A stretch of DNA of 54,245 nt, taken from contig CAMZKJ010000029.1 of the NCBI GenBank assembly GCA_947311245.1, positions 1-54,245 on the forward strand, read 5' to 3'. This stretch comes from an uncultured Candidatus Altimarinota bacterium. GTDB lineage: Bacteria > Patescibacteriota > Gracilibacteria > CAIRYL01. Numbering within the stretch: position 1 is the first letter of the stretch; the number at the start of each line of letters is the position of its first letter. Both the position numbers and the translations under genes were made by a program. Below, piece by piece: positions 41,959-50,640 of the stretch. The notes beneath the pieces were generated by a model. It made no database searches and was not told the DNA's origin. It saw nothing but the letters and a program-made list of their open reading frames with translations.

Positions 41959-42539
41959 TATGATTTTTTCAAAAAGACTATAGAATTTATTGCCCCTGGA
42001 ACTGGGCCTTTAACTGCAATAATTGATCGCTCAGCGTCAACTCGTACAATTTCTACTGACCGAAGTGTAACTTTATCATTACCCATTCGACCTGACATTC
42101 GCAAACCTTTCTGAGAACGAGCAGTAATACACATCGAACCACTTGATCCATGTCGAATAGCTTTTGTACCATGTGTCTTTCGGGCAACATTTGCGTTATG
42201 TCGTCGAACTCGACCTTGAAACCCTTTCCCTTTCGAAGTTCCAACAACCGAAACAAACTCTCCTACTTCAAATGCAGATGCATCCACAGAAGAACCAATC
42301 ACAACATCAGAATCAACATTTCCAGAAAATTCTTTTAATGTTCTAAATTTTTTCGTTTTCGTTTCTCTTTTCCCCAATGGAGAAGAACCAAGCACAAGAG
42401 ATGAATAACCATCTCTTTCTACTGTTTTAATGTCAAAAACAGTGTTCGGTTCACAAGAGAGGTATGTCACAGGTATAACCTTTCCACTTTCGTCGAAAAC
42501 CTGAGCCATACCCATTTTTTTACCAATTATTCCTTTCAT
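41958..42539 (-). CDS. rplC: Ribosomal protein uL3
   Basis: 193 residues from the ATG at 42539, which begins MKGIIGKKMGMAQVF, the normal uL3 start; a longer in-frame reading to 42623 adds 28 residues with no family match. FVSVVGTSKGKGFQGRVRRHN, ATHGTKAIRHGSSG-like (here KTHGTKAIRHGSSGS) and GRMGNDKVT are conserved. It is the first gene of the operon; rpsJ, which normally precedes it, is absent. Confidence 0.96.
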   Translation of the reverse strand: MKGIIGKKMGMAQVFDESGKVIPVTYLSCEPNTVFDIKTVERDGYSSLVLGSSPLGKRETKTKKFRTLKEFSGNVDSDVVIGSSVDASAFEVGEFVSVVGTSKGKGFQGRVRRHNANVARKTHGTKAIRHGSSGSMCITARSQKGLRMSGRMGNDKVTLRSVEIVRVDAERSIIAVKGPVPGAINSIVFLKKS

Positions 42540-42623
42540 AAGTTTAATGTAAAAGCAGAGGATGATAATCTTGCTCATATTGAAAAAATCAATATGTGTC
42601 CTATTTATAGGCAAAGCCGACAT
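42540..42623 (-). promoter_or_regulatory. 5' leader of the ribosomal protein operon
   Basis: About 80 transcribed bases before rplC, unusually long for this window. It contains a hairpin of CATATTGA and TCAATATG (42576-42596, 8-bp stem, 5-base loop) and no Shine-Dalgarno. It could hold a binding site for an autoregulating ribosomal protein, but nothing specific is recognised. Confidence 0.35.
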
Positions 42624-42652
42624 ATGCTATAAAATTATTTCAACAGAGTCAA
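42624..42652 (-). promoter_or_regulatory. Probable promoter of the rplC-rpsC operon
   Basis: Minus strand: TTGACT (complement of 42647-42652), 17-base spacer, TAGCAT (complement of 42624-42629). Transcription would start near 42617. Confidence 0.5.
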
Positions 42653-42765
42653 GGGCATTATTTTACAGGGTTTTCTTATAACAGTTTAATAAAAATAAGA
42701 ATTACCCACTCTATACAAAACAAAAAATTATTAATTGACTTTATTATAAATAAATAGCATAGTTA

Positions 42766-42793
42766 AATCTAAGAAATAAAATTCTCTTAGATT
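42766..42793. repeat. Inverted repeat upstream of the 374-residue membrane protein gene
   Basis: AATCTAAGA (42766-42774) and TCTTAGATT (42785-42793) form a 9-bp stem with a 10-base loop, 38 bases before ATG 42831. No U-tail. Role unknown. It lies in the 291-base spacer between rplC and the plus-strand gene, which is otherwise plain AT-rich sequence apart from the rplC promoter and leader. Confidence 0.45.
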
Positions 42794-42830
42794 CTCATAA
42801 TCATAACCTTATTTTTTCACTTATTTTTTT

Positions 42831-43955
42831 ATGTCTGTAACATCTTTATCAACAATTAATATCAGAAAAACTCTCACATATATAGTAATTGGAATTCTTC
42901 TATTAGGATTTTATGAATATTTCTGGAGCGACTTGACATCATTTTGGCAAAAAATATCAATGATACTTACTGCCGTATTTTTATTCTCACTCATAAAAGA
43001 AATTATTTTTTGGATTTTCTCTTATTTATCAAGCTTTTGGTCTTTTATTTTCAAAAGTATAATTGTAATTTTAGGATTTCTTCTTGCTTGGTTTTACATT
43101 TTTACAAATTATTCTAATTCCAACTTTAAAGAAAATCATAAAGAAATACGAAATGATGTACGCAATTTTTTTATACTGCCAACATCTTCACCTTTCACAA
43201 AAAACAAACAAGATATACTTATAGTACCATCATCGACAGAAGCAAGCAGAGACTCATTAGTAGATCTCCTTCTTAACAAGAAAGCAGAATCAATTCAAAA
43301 ACAAGAAACAATAACAGAGAAAACAAGCAAACAAGATACAAATAAACAAGAAACTCAAGCAATCACAACACTACAATATATAAATGATGCACATAAAAAT
43401 TGGAAATCCTCAATTCAAAAAGAATTACAAGAAGACCAAGAACTTGTTTTTTCTCGAAAATTAAAATCTAAAATTAACACATCAGCATATAAACCAACTG
43501 CGACCATTTTACCAACAAAATCAGACAACACAACAAATAATAAAAATACTAAAAATTACCTATACTTCTCTCAAACACCAGTACAAGTTACATATCCTCA
43601 AAATTATATATTTGAAAATACACATAAAAATATCACAAGTCCAGAAGCAGGACTCATTGAAGAAATAACAACAGATATAAAAAATATCGCAACAGGAAAA
43701 ATAGAAACCACTGCACAATATAAAATCTATACATCTGGAGAATTATACAACAAGTATATAAATGAATTTTTAACACCACCTTCAAACTCTTCAAATACTT
43801 TTTATATAGAATCAACTACACCAACCCAAGTACAATATGTTACATTTTTTGCAGGAAAATGCTGGGTTATAACTTTTACAAAAGACACCAAAAATAATAC
43901 ATTAGACGATTTTTACAAAGTTTTAATTCCTGCCGTTTTTGAAGCACAAGACTAA
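42831..43955 (+). CDS. Unknown membrane protein with three N-terminal helices
   Basis: 374 residues. Three hydrophobic helices (about 13-31, 42-62, 68-91) are followed by a long polar, Thr/Lys/Asn-rich region (about 95-260) and a more ordered C-terminal part ending with TFFAGKCWVITFTKD...LDDFYKVLIPAVF. I recognise no family. It lies 17 bases before the ABC ATPase gene, so it may be the membrane partner or substrate-handling component, although it has no FtsX-type domain. Confidence 0.75.
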   Translation: MSVTSLSTINIRKTLTYIVIGILLLGFYEYFWSDLTSFWQKISMILTAVFLFSLIKEIIFWIFSYLSSFWSFIFKSIIVILGFLLAWFYIFTNYSNSNFKENHKEIRNDVRNFFILPTSSPFTKNKQDILIVPSSTEASRDSLVDLLLNKKAESIQKQETITEKTSKQDTNKQETQAITTLQYINDAHKNWKSSIQKELQEDQELVFSRKLKSKINTSAYKPTATILPTKSDNTTNNKNTKNYLYFSQTPVQVTYPQNYIFENTHKNITSPEAGLIEEITTDIKNIATGKIETTAQYKIYTSGELYNKYINEFLTPPSNSSNTFYIESTTPTQVQYVTFFAGKCWVITFTKDTKNNTLDDFYKVLIPAVFEAQD

Positions 43956-43972
43956 AATAACGACTTACTACA

Positions 43973-44677
43973 ATGATAGAATTTAAAAATGCTATACGAG
44001 AATACACACTAGGAGGAGAGAAATGGAACCTTGGACCGCTCGACTTTTCTCTTCCTAAAAATACATCAGTTTGCATACTTGGACAATCAGGTAGCGGTAA
44101 ATCTACACTTTTACACTTACTTGGAGGAATAGAGTCTTTAACAAAAGGCTCTATTTTTGTACAAAATAAAGATATCTCAAATCTTACAGAAGACCAAAGA
44201 AACACTTTCAGAAAAGAAAACATAGGATTTATTTTTCAAGATTTTCATCTTATAAAAGAATTAACAGTATATGAAAATATAAAAATTACACTCGACTTAA
44301 ACAGCGAAAAAAATAAACAAAATTCAACACAACAAAAAGAACATATTTTAAATATTCTTAAAAAAGTACACCTTCAAAATAAAGAAAATAATTACCCATA
44401 TCAACTTTCAGGAGGACAACAACAACGAGTTGCTATTGCAAGAGCCATTGCACATACCCCAAAGATCTTACTCGCAGATGAACCAACTGGAAACCTAGAT
44501 GCAAAAACAGGTCAAACAATAATAGATTTATTATTTGATGTAAAAACCGAAAATACAGGACTCTGGTGCGTTACTCATGACGAAAATTTAGCCAAAAGAT
44601 TTGATATAATCATAACCATACATGACGGGAAAATTAAAACCGTAACGAAAAATCAACAGGCATTACAGAATGCGTAA
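43973..44677 (+). CDS. ABC transporter ATPase, LolD/MacB/FtsE type
   Basis: 234 residues. Walker [10 protein letters not shown] (37-45), Q-loop in FIFQDFHL, signature [15 protein letters not shown] and Walker [12 protein letters not shown], followed by the D-loop and H-loop (VTHD). The DEPTGNLD form is typical of the LolD/MacB/FtsE group that works with FtsX-like permeases. Such a permease exists in the window at 16570-17784, but not next to this gene. The 3' end overlaps the convergent nadC gene by 44 bases, so the two cannot be transcribed fully without antisense overlap. Confidence 0.93.
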   Translation: MIEFKNAIREYTLGGEKWNLGPLDFSLPKNTSVCILGQSGSGKSTLLHLLGGIESLTKGSIFVQNKDISNLTEDQRNTFRKENIGFIFQDFHLIKELTVYENIKITLDLNSEKNKQNSTQQKEHILNILKKVHLQNKENNYPYQLSGGQQQRVAIARAIAHTPKILLADEPTGNLDAKTGQTIIDLLFDVKTENTGLWCVTHDENLAKRFDIIITIHDGKIKTVTKNQQALQNA

Positions 44678-45578
44678 GAGATCCCAATGAAATTACATCT
44701 GCACCTAAATTTGAATAATTTTCTATATTTTGTTCGGTAATTCCTCCAGAAATTTCTATAAAAATATTCTGCTTATTTCGTGTTTTTTTATCATAACTTT
44801 TTTCTAATTCTGAAAATAATTTTTCTATATTTTTTGGTGAAAAATTATCGAGCATAATTACATATTTATACTGATTTTTTATATCAAAGTCTTCATGTAA
44901 AAATATTGCAAACACTTCGTAAAATTCTTCAAAAGTTTCAACCTCAACTTCTATAAATTTTATATTTTTTAAAATTTCAGGTGGACCATATTTTTGAATA
45001 TGTAATAATTTTTGCAAAACCTCCTTTTTTTTTCCAGCAATTAAATGGTTTTCTTTTATTAAAATTGCATCGAATAACCCTATTCTATGAGTATTTCCAC
45101 CTCCCACAAAAACAGCTTTTTTATCTAAATACCCCCACTGTGTTTTTCGAGTCGCTGCAATTGGAGTTTGTGATTTTTCTACAATATTTTTTGTCGCTGT
45201 TGCAATTCCAGAAAGCCGAGACAACACATTTAAGCAGACTCTTTCAAAGTTTAAAATATCTATAGCATTTCCAGATATTTCACAAATTTCATCACCTATT
45301 ACAACATTTTCCCCGTCTTTTTTTTTCCATAAAATTTTTATATCCAAAAAACACTCTTCTCTTTTTATAAAAAAATCTATTTCTTCTTGCCCTGCAACTA
45401 TACCATTTTGCTTTGCTACAATTTTTGCAGAATCCTCAATAGTACTATTCACAAATAAAAGTGAAGTAGCATCAATTCCATCATGCATTAACTCTTGCAG
45501 AAAAAAATCAATTACCGAAATATTATATTGTTCCGTTCTAAAAAAATCTGAACGATTATGAGGAAGCATTATTTTCAT
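44634..45578 (-). CDS. nadC: Nicotinate-nucleotide pyrophosphorylase (quinolinate phosphoribosyltransferase)
   Basis: 314 residues. NVLSRLSGIAT, TRKTQWGYLDKKAVFVGGG with the substrate-binding basic residues, HRIGLFDAILIKENH, IEVEVET, EISGGI and [11 protein letters not shown] are the ordered NadC motifs. It converts quinolinate and PRPP to nicotinate mononucleotide. nadA and nadB are not in the window. A ModD-like role is less likely given the TRKT...NTHRIGL segment. It overlaps the convergent ABC ATPase gene by 44 bases and follows hflX by 21 bases. Confidence 0.9.
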   Translation of the reverse strand: MKIMLPHNRSDFFRTEQYNISVIDFFLQELMHDGIDATSLLFVNSTIEDSAKIVAKQNGIVAGQEEIDFFIKREECFLDIKILWKKKDGENVVIGDEICEISGNAIDILNFERVCLNVLSRLSGIATATKNIVEKSQTPIAATRKTQWGYLDKKAVFVGGGNTHRIGLFDAILIKENHLIAGKKKEVLQKLLHIQKYGPPEILKNIKFIEVEVETFEEFYEVFAIFLHEDFDIKNQYKYVIMLDNFSPKNIEKLFSELEKSYDKKTRNKQNIFIEISGGITEQNIENYSNLGADVISLGSLTHSVMPVDFSLRF

Positions 45579-45599
45579 ACAAAATAAATAAATATTCTT

Positions 45600-47012
45600 T
45601 TACACATGAGTAGAGCTATACATTTCAAACTGATTTTTAGCAGGTAGAATATTCTCTATTTCATTTTGCAAATCTTCTAAATTCAATTTCTTATCAGCCG
45701 ATATAAAAACAGGAGTTCTGTCTTTGTATTTTTTCAATAAATATTGTTTATTAAAAAGATTTTTTAATTTTTTAATTTTCTTCACATTATTTCTCTCTTC
45801 ATCAGACGAATCACGAGAAAGTGTAGTATTTTTAAAATCTATACTTTTTAAAAATTCTGGAAAATTTATATTATTTTCAAGTATCTCCCCATTTATTTCT
45901 TCACTTAAATATTCATTCAAATATTCACTTAATTCTTCTTCTGTTTTTTCAGAAATATTATCAATTTTATTAAAAATCAAAATTTGTTTTTTATCTGATA
46001 TCTCCAATTTTTCCAAAATATCATCCACTACTTCAATTTTTTCTTCAAACCTATAATCCGAAACATCAACTACATGAAGCAAAACATCAGCATTTACACT
46101 TTCCGAAAGCGTTGACTGAAAAGCAGCAATAAGATTTGGCGGAAGATTTGCAATAAAACCAATTGTATCTGCAATAAAAATTTCTCGAAAACTTTTTGGT
46201 AAAAACATTAACCCAAGCCGTGTATCCAAAGTTTGAAAAAGTGCATCTTTAACCGTAACACCTTTTTTTGTAAGAGCATTCATTGTTCGACTTTTTCCTG
46301 CATTGGTATACCCAACCAAAGCAACTGTTTTTTTTTGATTTCGCTTTCTATTTTCTCTATGCAAAGATTTTGTCTTGCGTACTTTTTCTAATTTTTTTTC
46401 AATATTTTTTTCTTCTTGTCGCAAATGCCGTTTCATAATTTCCGTATTTGTTTCTCCTTTTCCTCGCGTATTTGATTGTCTTGAAAGTTCGTCTCCACCC
46501 ATTCCAAAAATTCTTGGCCCCATATGTCGAATTTTTGCCAGTTGAATTTGTAATTTTGCTTCGCTTGATTGAGCATGTTGCGAAAAGATATTTAAAATTA
46601 AATCAACTCTATCCCATACTTCCACATCTTCTTCTCGTAATAATTCTGTTAAATCCCAAATTTGTCGTGGTTTTAAAATATTTCCTAAAATAATTATTTG
46701 CACATCGTTTTCTCGACAATATTGAATCGCTTCATTTAAAACTCCCTCTCTCAAAAATAATTTTTTATCAGATTCTGCTTTTTTAATCCATGTTGTTTCT
46801 ATCTCAAAATCTCCATAAGTTTTTACAAGACTTTCCAGTTCATATTTTTTGTTTTCCATTTCTTCAATACTCGTTTTTTGTGGCAAAGAAATATCTATCA
46901 ACAATGCTTTTTTCTTTATTACACGCCCTTGTTTATCTCTTAATTCTTTGTTTTCTTGCTCACTTTGATTTCGCACTCTTTTATTTTTTTGTGCTGTTTG
47001 ATTGTTTGCCAT
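45600..47012 (-). CDS. hflX: GTPase HflX
   Basis: 470 residues. Ribosome-splitting GTPase that rescues stalled ribosomes. The N-terminal HflX domain contains VWDRVDLILNIFSQHAQSSE and KIRHMGPRIFGMGG; the G domain has G1 GYTNAGKS, TLDTRLG, G3 DTIGFI and NKID (G4). A polar N-terminal extension of about 30 residues and a lysine/glutamate-rich insert near 385-420 are lineage-specific. Despite the same orientation it is separated from the upstream 471-residue gene by a terminator, so it probably has its own promoter (a TATAAT lies on the minus strand at 47040-47045). Confidence 0.94.
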   Translation of the reverse strand: MANNQTAQKNKRVRNQSEQENKELRDKQGRVIKKKALLIDISLPQKTSIEEMENKKYELESLVKTYGDFEIETTWIKKAESDKKLFLREGVLNEAIQYCRENDVQIIILGNILKPRQIWDLTELLREEDVEVWDRVDLILNIFSQHAQSSEAKLQIQLAKIRHMGPRIFGMGGDELSRQSNTRGKGETNTEIMKRHLRQEEKNIEKKLEKVRKTKSLHRENRKRNQKKTVALVGYTNAGKSRTMNALTKKGVTVKDALFQTLDTRLGLMFLPKSFREIFIADTIGFIANLPPNLIAAFQSTLSESVNADVLLHVVDVSDYRFEEKIEVVDDILEKLEISDKKQILIFNKIDNISEKTEEELSEYLNEYLSEEINGEILENNINFPEFLKSIDFKNTTLSRDSSDEERNNVKKIKKLKNLFNKQYLLKKYKDRTPVFISADKKLNLEDLQNEIENILPAKNQFEMYSSTHV

Positions 47013-47049
47013 ATAATTAAATTATTTTTTTATATTTTTATTATAACAA

Positions 47050-47077
47050 AAAAAGACCCGAAATTTCGAGCCTTTTA
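47050..47077 (-). terminator. Terminator after the 471-residue gene
   Basis: Minus strand: AAAAGGCTCG pairs with CGGGTCTTTT (two G-U pairs) around AAATTT, followed by more T. It separates the unknown gene from hflX. Confidence 0.65.
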
Positions 47078-47141
47078 TTTACACAATTTTCTTATTATTT
47101 TCTTATTATTTCACAGTCACACATCAAACAAAAACTTACTA

Positions 47142-48557
47142 CTATACTATATCTGTAGTAGAAGTTTTCTTCCATTTTAAATTAGATGAAGTTCTTGTAA
47201 AAGATAATAAACTAACTCTATCAGGAGAATTACCCTTCCTAATTTCATACTTTTGATTTGGAAAATCCTTATTCAGAATTTGATAGTGTTTATCGTTTTT
47301 GCTATATTTAATAGTTTTTTTATCTCCAATTTTAATAACAACTTCTTTTTGAGACCCCATATTATTTTGAGTAATCTGACGCTTAACAAAAGTTTCAAGC
47401 TTACCAACATTACTTTTATCTATATTCCCTGTACCAGTGTCAAATAAACTTGTAAACACCCCATCCAGTACAGGATTAAATGAGTTCTCTTCAATAGAAA
47501 TAATGTTTTTAACATTTCCTTTATTTTCAATACTTACTTCTTTTTCATCCTTTCCTAATACCGCTCCTCCAACAAGTGTCGAAACACCAGCAATAGCTGG
47601 TAAAATATAACTTTTCCAACTTTTCGTTTCACCCTCATCATTTGTTCCTAATTTTTTCAATCCTTTATATCCAAGCCATGTTGCTAAACCACCTACTAAC
47701 CCCAATGTAACTCCTGCAAATGCGTTTTCAGCTGGAGTATTCCCTCTCGTAAAATTTTTAAATGCAGATGTTATACCTCTTTGAGCACCCTTTAAACTAA
47801 AAGGAGTTTTTGAATTTATACCAATAGAATCCATAAGTAAATTTCCTGTATCAAAAACAGACTGAGAAGCCTTTCCAGCCAAAGTCTTTTTCTCAGATGT
47901 TTTTTTATAACCTTTTCCATTTCCTGTAAATAATTCAGTAAGCATATTTATAGCACACCCACCTAGAATTGCTTTCGGAGCGGAAACCCCAAGACTTTTT
48001 AAAGCCACTGCAGTACCACCTGCAACAACTGCTCTTTGTGCACCATTTCTTTTAACCACTTCACTATTATATATATCTGTCAATCTACTAAGCCCTTCAT
48101 ATAAAGCACCTCCAACCAGAGATGTATCCGATTTTTCAAAATTTAAAATATCCATTATTTGCTTTGATCCTTTCATTGAAGGATTATCAAGCAATATTTC
48201 CTCTACAGTTTTCGGACGACCAGCAGCTGTTGTATGTTGCATTTCTTGCTCTAACATCATTGCAAATGCAATTGTTAAAGACCCAATTTGACTTGTTAAT
48301 CTAGGAATAGCAACATTATTAGCCAATTGTGTTTTTGCAAGTTTTTCTACATTTTCAGGCTTAATACTATTAATATCCTTATTAAATACAACTCTCCCTT
48401 GCTTCAGTGCAATACTCACATCTTTATTTTCAATAAATTCTTCTAATTTATTCATTACTGATAAATCATCCGAAGCATTTTCATCTAAACTTAAAACTTC
48501 TAATCCCGCAGAATTAATATCTGTGGAATCTATTGTTTTATTTAAAGCATTACTCAT
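47142..48557 (-). CDS. Unknown Gly/Ala-rich protein with hydrophobic segments
   Basis: 471 residues, no family recognised. The N-terminal 150 residues are polar and helical. Three hydrophobic, Gly/Ala-rich stretches follow (about 174-208, 279-297, 317-335), which could be membrane helices or helical hairpins. The C-terminal 130 residues (from about 340) look like a compact beta-rich domain with IKIGDKKTIKYSKNDKHYQIL. No signal peptide. It is 41 bases downstream of the 126-residue gene and in line with the M23 peptidase gene, so an envelope role is possible but unproven. Stop is UAG. Confidence 0.7.
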   Translation of the reverse strand: MSNALNKTIDSTDINSAGLEVLSLDENASDDLSVMNKLEEFIENKDVSIALKQGRVVFNKDINSIKPENVEKLAKTQLANNVAIPRLTSQIGSLTIAFAMMLEQEMQHTTAAGRPKTVEEILLDNPSMKGSKQIMDILNFEKSDTSLVGGALYEGLSRLTDIYNSEVVKRNGAQRAVVAGGTAVALKSLGVSAPKAILGGCAINMLTELFTGNGKGYKKTSEKKTLAGKASQSVFDTGNLLMDSIGINSKTPFSLKGAQRGITSAFKNFTRGNTPAENAFAGVTLGLVGGLATWLGYKGLKKLGTNDEGETKSWKSYILPAIAGVSTLVGGAVLGKDEKEVSIENKGNVKNIISIEENSFNPVLDGVFTSLFDTGTGNIDKSNVGKLETFVKRQITQNNMGSQKEVVIKIGDKKTIKYSKNDKHYQILNKDFPNQKYEIRKGNSPDRVSLLSFTRTSSNLKWKKTSTTDIV

Positions 48558-48598
48558 ATTCGCATAATTAAATATTATTGTTTTAGTTTTAGTTTTTT

Positions 48599-48979
48599 CT
48601 ACTCACTCCAGTCATTTGCTCTTTTTTTATTTAACTCTACGACCACATCTCGTTTATGTTGTTTAAAGCGTAAATTTTCTCGAATACAAGCAGGAATAAG
48701 TGAACTTAATAATGGAAATGGAAGTTCGTCTATAGCATCTAACCATTTTTTTTTTCGTTCTTCATCATCCCGTAAAAATAAGGCATTTTCTAAAATCATT
48801 CGTAACTCACTTTCTTTCTTTTTTCGTTCTTGCTGGTCATAAATACCTGCAAAATGTAAATCTGATTTTAATCCAGACAATGCATTATGTTGCACAATAT
48901 CTTGTTGAGAATCTAATTTTTGAGCCTTTAACATTTCTGCAATATTTTTATCACTCGCAACCCCAGAATATTGAGCCAT
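48599..48979 (-). CDS. Unknown small charged protein
   Basis: 126 residues, helical and highly charged (ERKKKESELRMILENALFL, DDEERKKKWLDAIDELPFP). No membrane helix, signal peptide or known motif. It sits 37 bases after the M23 peptidase gene and 41 before the 471-residue gene, all on the minus strand and all with UAG stops, which suggests one transcription unit. Coding status is supported by the length, the tight packing and the even codon use. Confidence 0.65.
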   Translation of the reverse strand: MAQYSGVASDKNIAEMLKAQKLDSQQDIVQHNALSGLKSDLHFAGIYDQQERKKKESELRMILENALFLRDDEERKKKWLDAIDELPFPLLSSLIPACIRENLRFKQHKRDVVVELNKKRANDWSE

Positions 48980-49016
48980 AAATTAAAAATAAAGATTATA
49001 AATTATATTTTTATAT

Positions 49017-50492
49017 CTATTTTAACACACCAGCTTGTAAAAAATCGAGAGGGTTTTTATACACTCCATTTTCTAACACTTCAAAATGTAAATGAGGACC
49101 TGTTGTCATTTTCCCAGCACCTTTTGTTCCTGGCATTCCTCCAGATAACCCAATCAACTCCCCTTCTTGTACTAACTGTCCTTCTTTCACATCTATTTGT
49201 GAAACATGACCGTATACTGTTCGTATATTATTTTTATGCAAAATTATAATATATGAATATCCAAGTCCGTTATCTTTTGCTTTATACACATATCCACTTG
49301 CCGCCGCAGTTAGCGGAGTTCCTTGTGGAGCTGGAATATCCACAGCGTTATGTTGCATTTTAAATCGCTTATAATACCCAGGATCACGAAATCCAGCGGA
49401 AATACCTTTCTTTGGAAAAACTGGCCATGCCAGCACTGTTTCAAGTACAAATTTATTTTCACTTGCCTCTCTTAATAACTGCAAATCTATACTTGCAATA
49501 TTTTCATCGGATAATCCAGTTGTATCAATTTCATCTGGAAGAGCAGAAGAATGTAATAATTTTTTCATTTTTTCTGCATTTACTTTTGCAGATATTTTTT
49601 TTGTATTTTCTTTTTTATCTTCTAATAATGCTAATTTTTTATTTAATTCTTCCAAATCTGCATCGACTCGTACCGAATCTAACATTGAATCTAACATTTG
49701 CCGCCGTGTAGAAAGTAACAAATCATTATATTCTTCTCGTGATGCTGAAGAATCTGCTAATATCACTTCTTCTCGTTCTTTTTTTTGCTCTAATTCATCC
49801 CGTTTTTCACTTAACTTTTTGTATTGATCTTCTACAAGAGCAATAGATTTTTGAATTTTCAACTGTTTTAATTTATTTTTTTGCAATTGAAATAATGTAT
49901 CAGAAAACTCTGGTAGAATTTTTTGTTCCAATTTTTTTAAATTTGCAACTTCCTCATTCTCTATCATTTCAATATTGTCATCTCTAAAAAATGATGCAAA
50001 CAACTTCTCACTTCGTGTTTGTTTTTTATTCTGAATTTCTTCTAGCTGTACATATACCGATAGTAAAATTTTTCCTTTTTCTAAAAATGTATCAATCAAG
50101 ATATTTTGACGCGTTTTCAACTCTGCAATTTCTTGTTTGGGTTTTGACAGTTGATTAAAAAAAACAGAAATTTTTTCTTGCAACAAAGAAATATCTTGAT
50201 TATATGCTGCAATATTATCTTCTGCAGTAAGTGTATCAATCTTTTTTTCTAAAATCTTTTTTTCTAAAATTTTAATCCCAATCGCTTTTTTACTCGATTC
50301 TATATACGAATTTGTAAGCTGTTCTTGAATTTTTTTTGCCTGATACTCTTCGCTTTGTGTTCCTATTGCAGAAAATGCAGAAACCAAAGAACTTTGAAAA
50401 AATAAAAACAAAAGCAAAGAGATACTTACCCCTGCCCAAATTTTCATTAAATTTATGCGTATACTTCTATTTTTATGTAAAGAAAAAAACAT
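49017..50492 (-). CDS. M23 metallopeptidase with coiled-coil N-terminus (EnvC/NlpD-like)
   Basis: 491 residues. A basic start and one hydrophobic segment (about 18-40) act as signal peptide or anchor; Met16 is an alternative start. Residues about 45-330 are a long Lys/Glu-rich coiled coil. The C-terminal LytM domain holds the zinc motifs: QHNAVDIPAPQG (HxxxD), YGHVSQ and GPHLHFEV (HxH), so it appears catalytically complete. Such proteins cut peptide cross-links or activate amidases at division. Divergent from trpS, with a 148-base AT-rich spacer. Confidence 0.92.
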   Translation of the reverse strand: MFFSLHKNRSIRINLMKIWAGVSISLLLFLFFQSSLVSAFSAIGTQSEEYQAKKIQEQLTNSYIESSKKAIGIKILEKKILEKKIDTLTAEDNIAAYNQDISLLQEKISVFFNQLSKPKQEIAELKTRQNILIDTFLEKGKILLSVYVQLEEIQNKKQTRSEKLFASFFRDDNIEMIENEEVANLKKLEQKILPEFSDTLFQLQKNKLKQLKIQKSIALVEDQYKKLSEKRDELEQKKEREEVILADSSASREEYNDLLLSTRRQMLDSMLDSVRVDADLEELNKKLALLEDKKENTKKISAKVNAEKMKKLLHSSALPDEIDTTGLSDENIASIDLQLLREASENKFVLETVLAWPVFPKKGISAGFRDPGYYKRFKMQHNAVDIPAPQGTPLTAAASGYVYKAKDNGLGYSYIIILHKNNIRTVYGHVSQIDVKEGQLVQEGELIGLSGGMPGTKGAGKMTTGPHLHFEVLENGVYKNPLDFLQAGVLK

Positions 50493-50578
50493 GTAATTTT
50501 AATATTTATATTTATTTTTATTTTTGTATAAATTTTTAATTTTAAAAATTCATATAACCGTACCAAATATTTTATAAA

Positions 50579-50607
50579 TTGTCAAAATTTAAAAAACAGT
50601 ATAGTAT
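50579..50607 (+). promoter_or_regulatory. Possible promoter of trpS
   Basis: TTGTCA at 50579-50584, 17-base spacer, TAGTAT at 50602-50607. Two further TATAAT boxes (50611-50616, 50622-50627) lie closer to the ATG, so the exact start is uncertain. Confidence 0.35.
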
Positions 50608-50640
50608 TTATATAATTTACATATAATTTATAGAACATAT

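Noticed and set aside
42540..42623. uL3 N-terminal extension or a displaced uS10 gene upstream of rplC
   Set aside because: The extension does not resemble uL3, and no uS10-like sequence exists in the 291-base spacer.
44634..45578. NadC and the NADAR fusion as one NAD-related system
   Set aside because: They lie about 15 kb apart with separate transcription units; shared PRPP chemistry alone is not evidence of a link.
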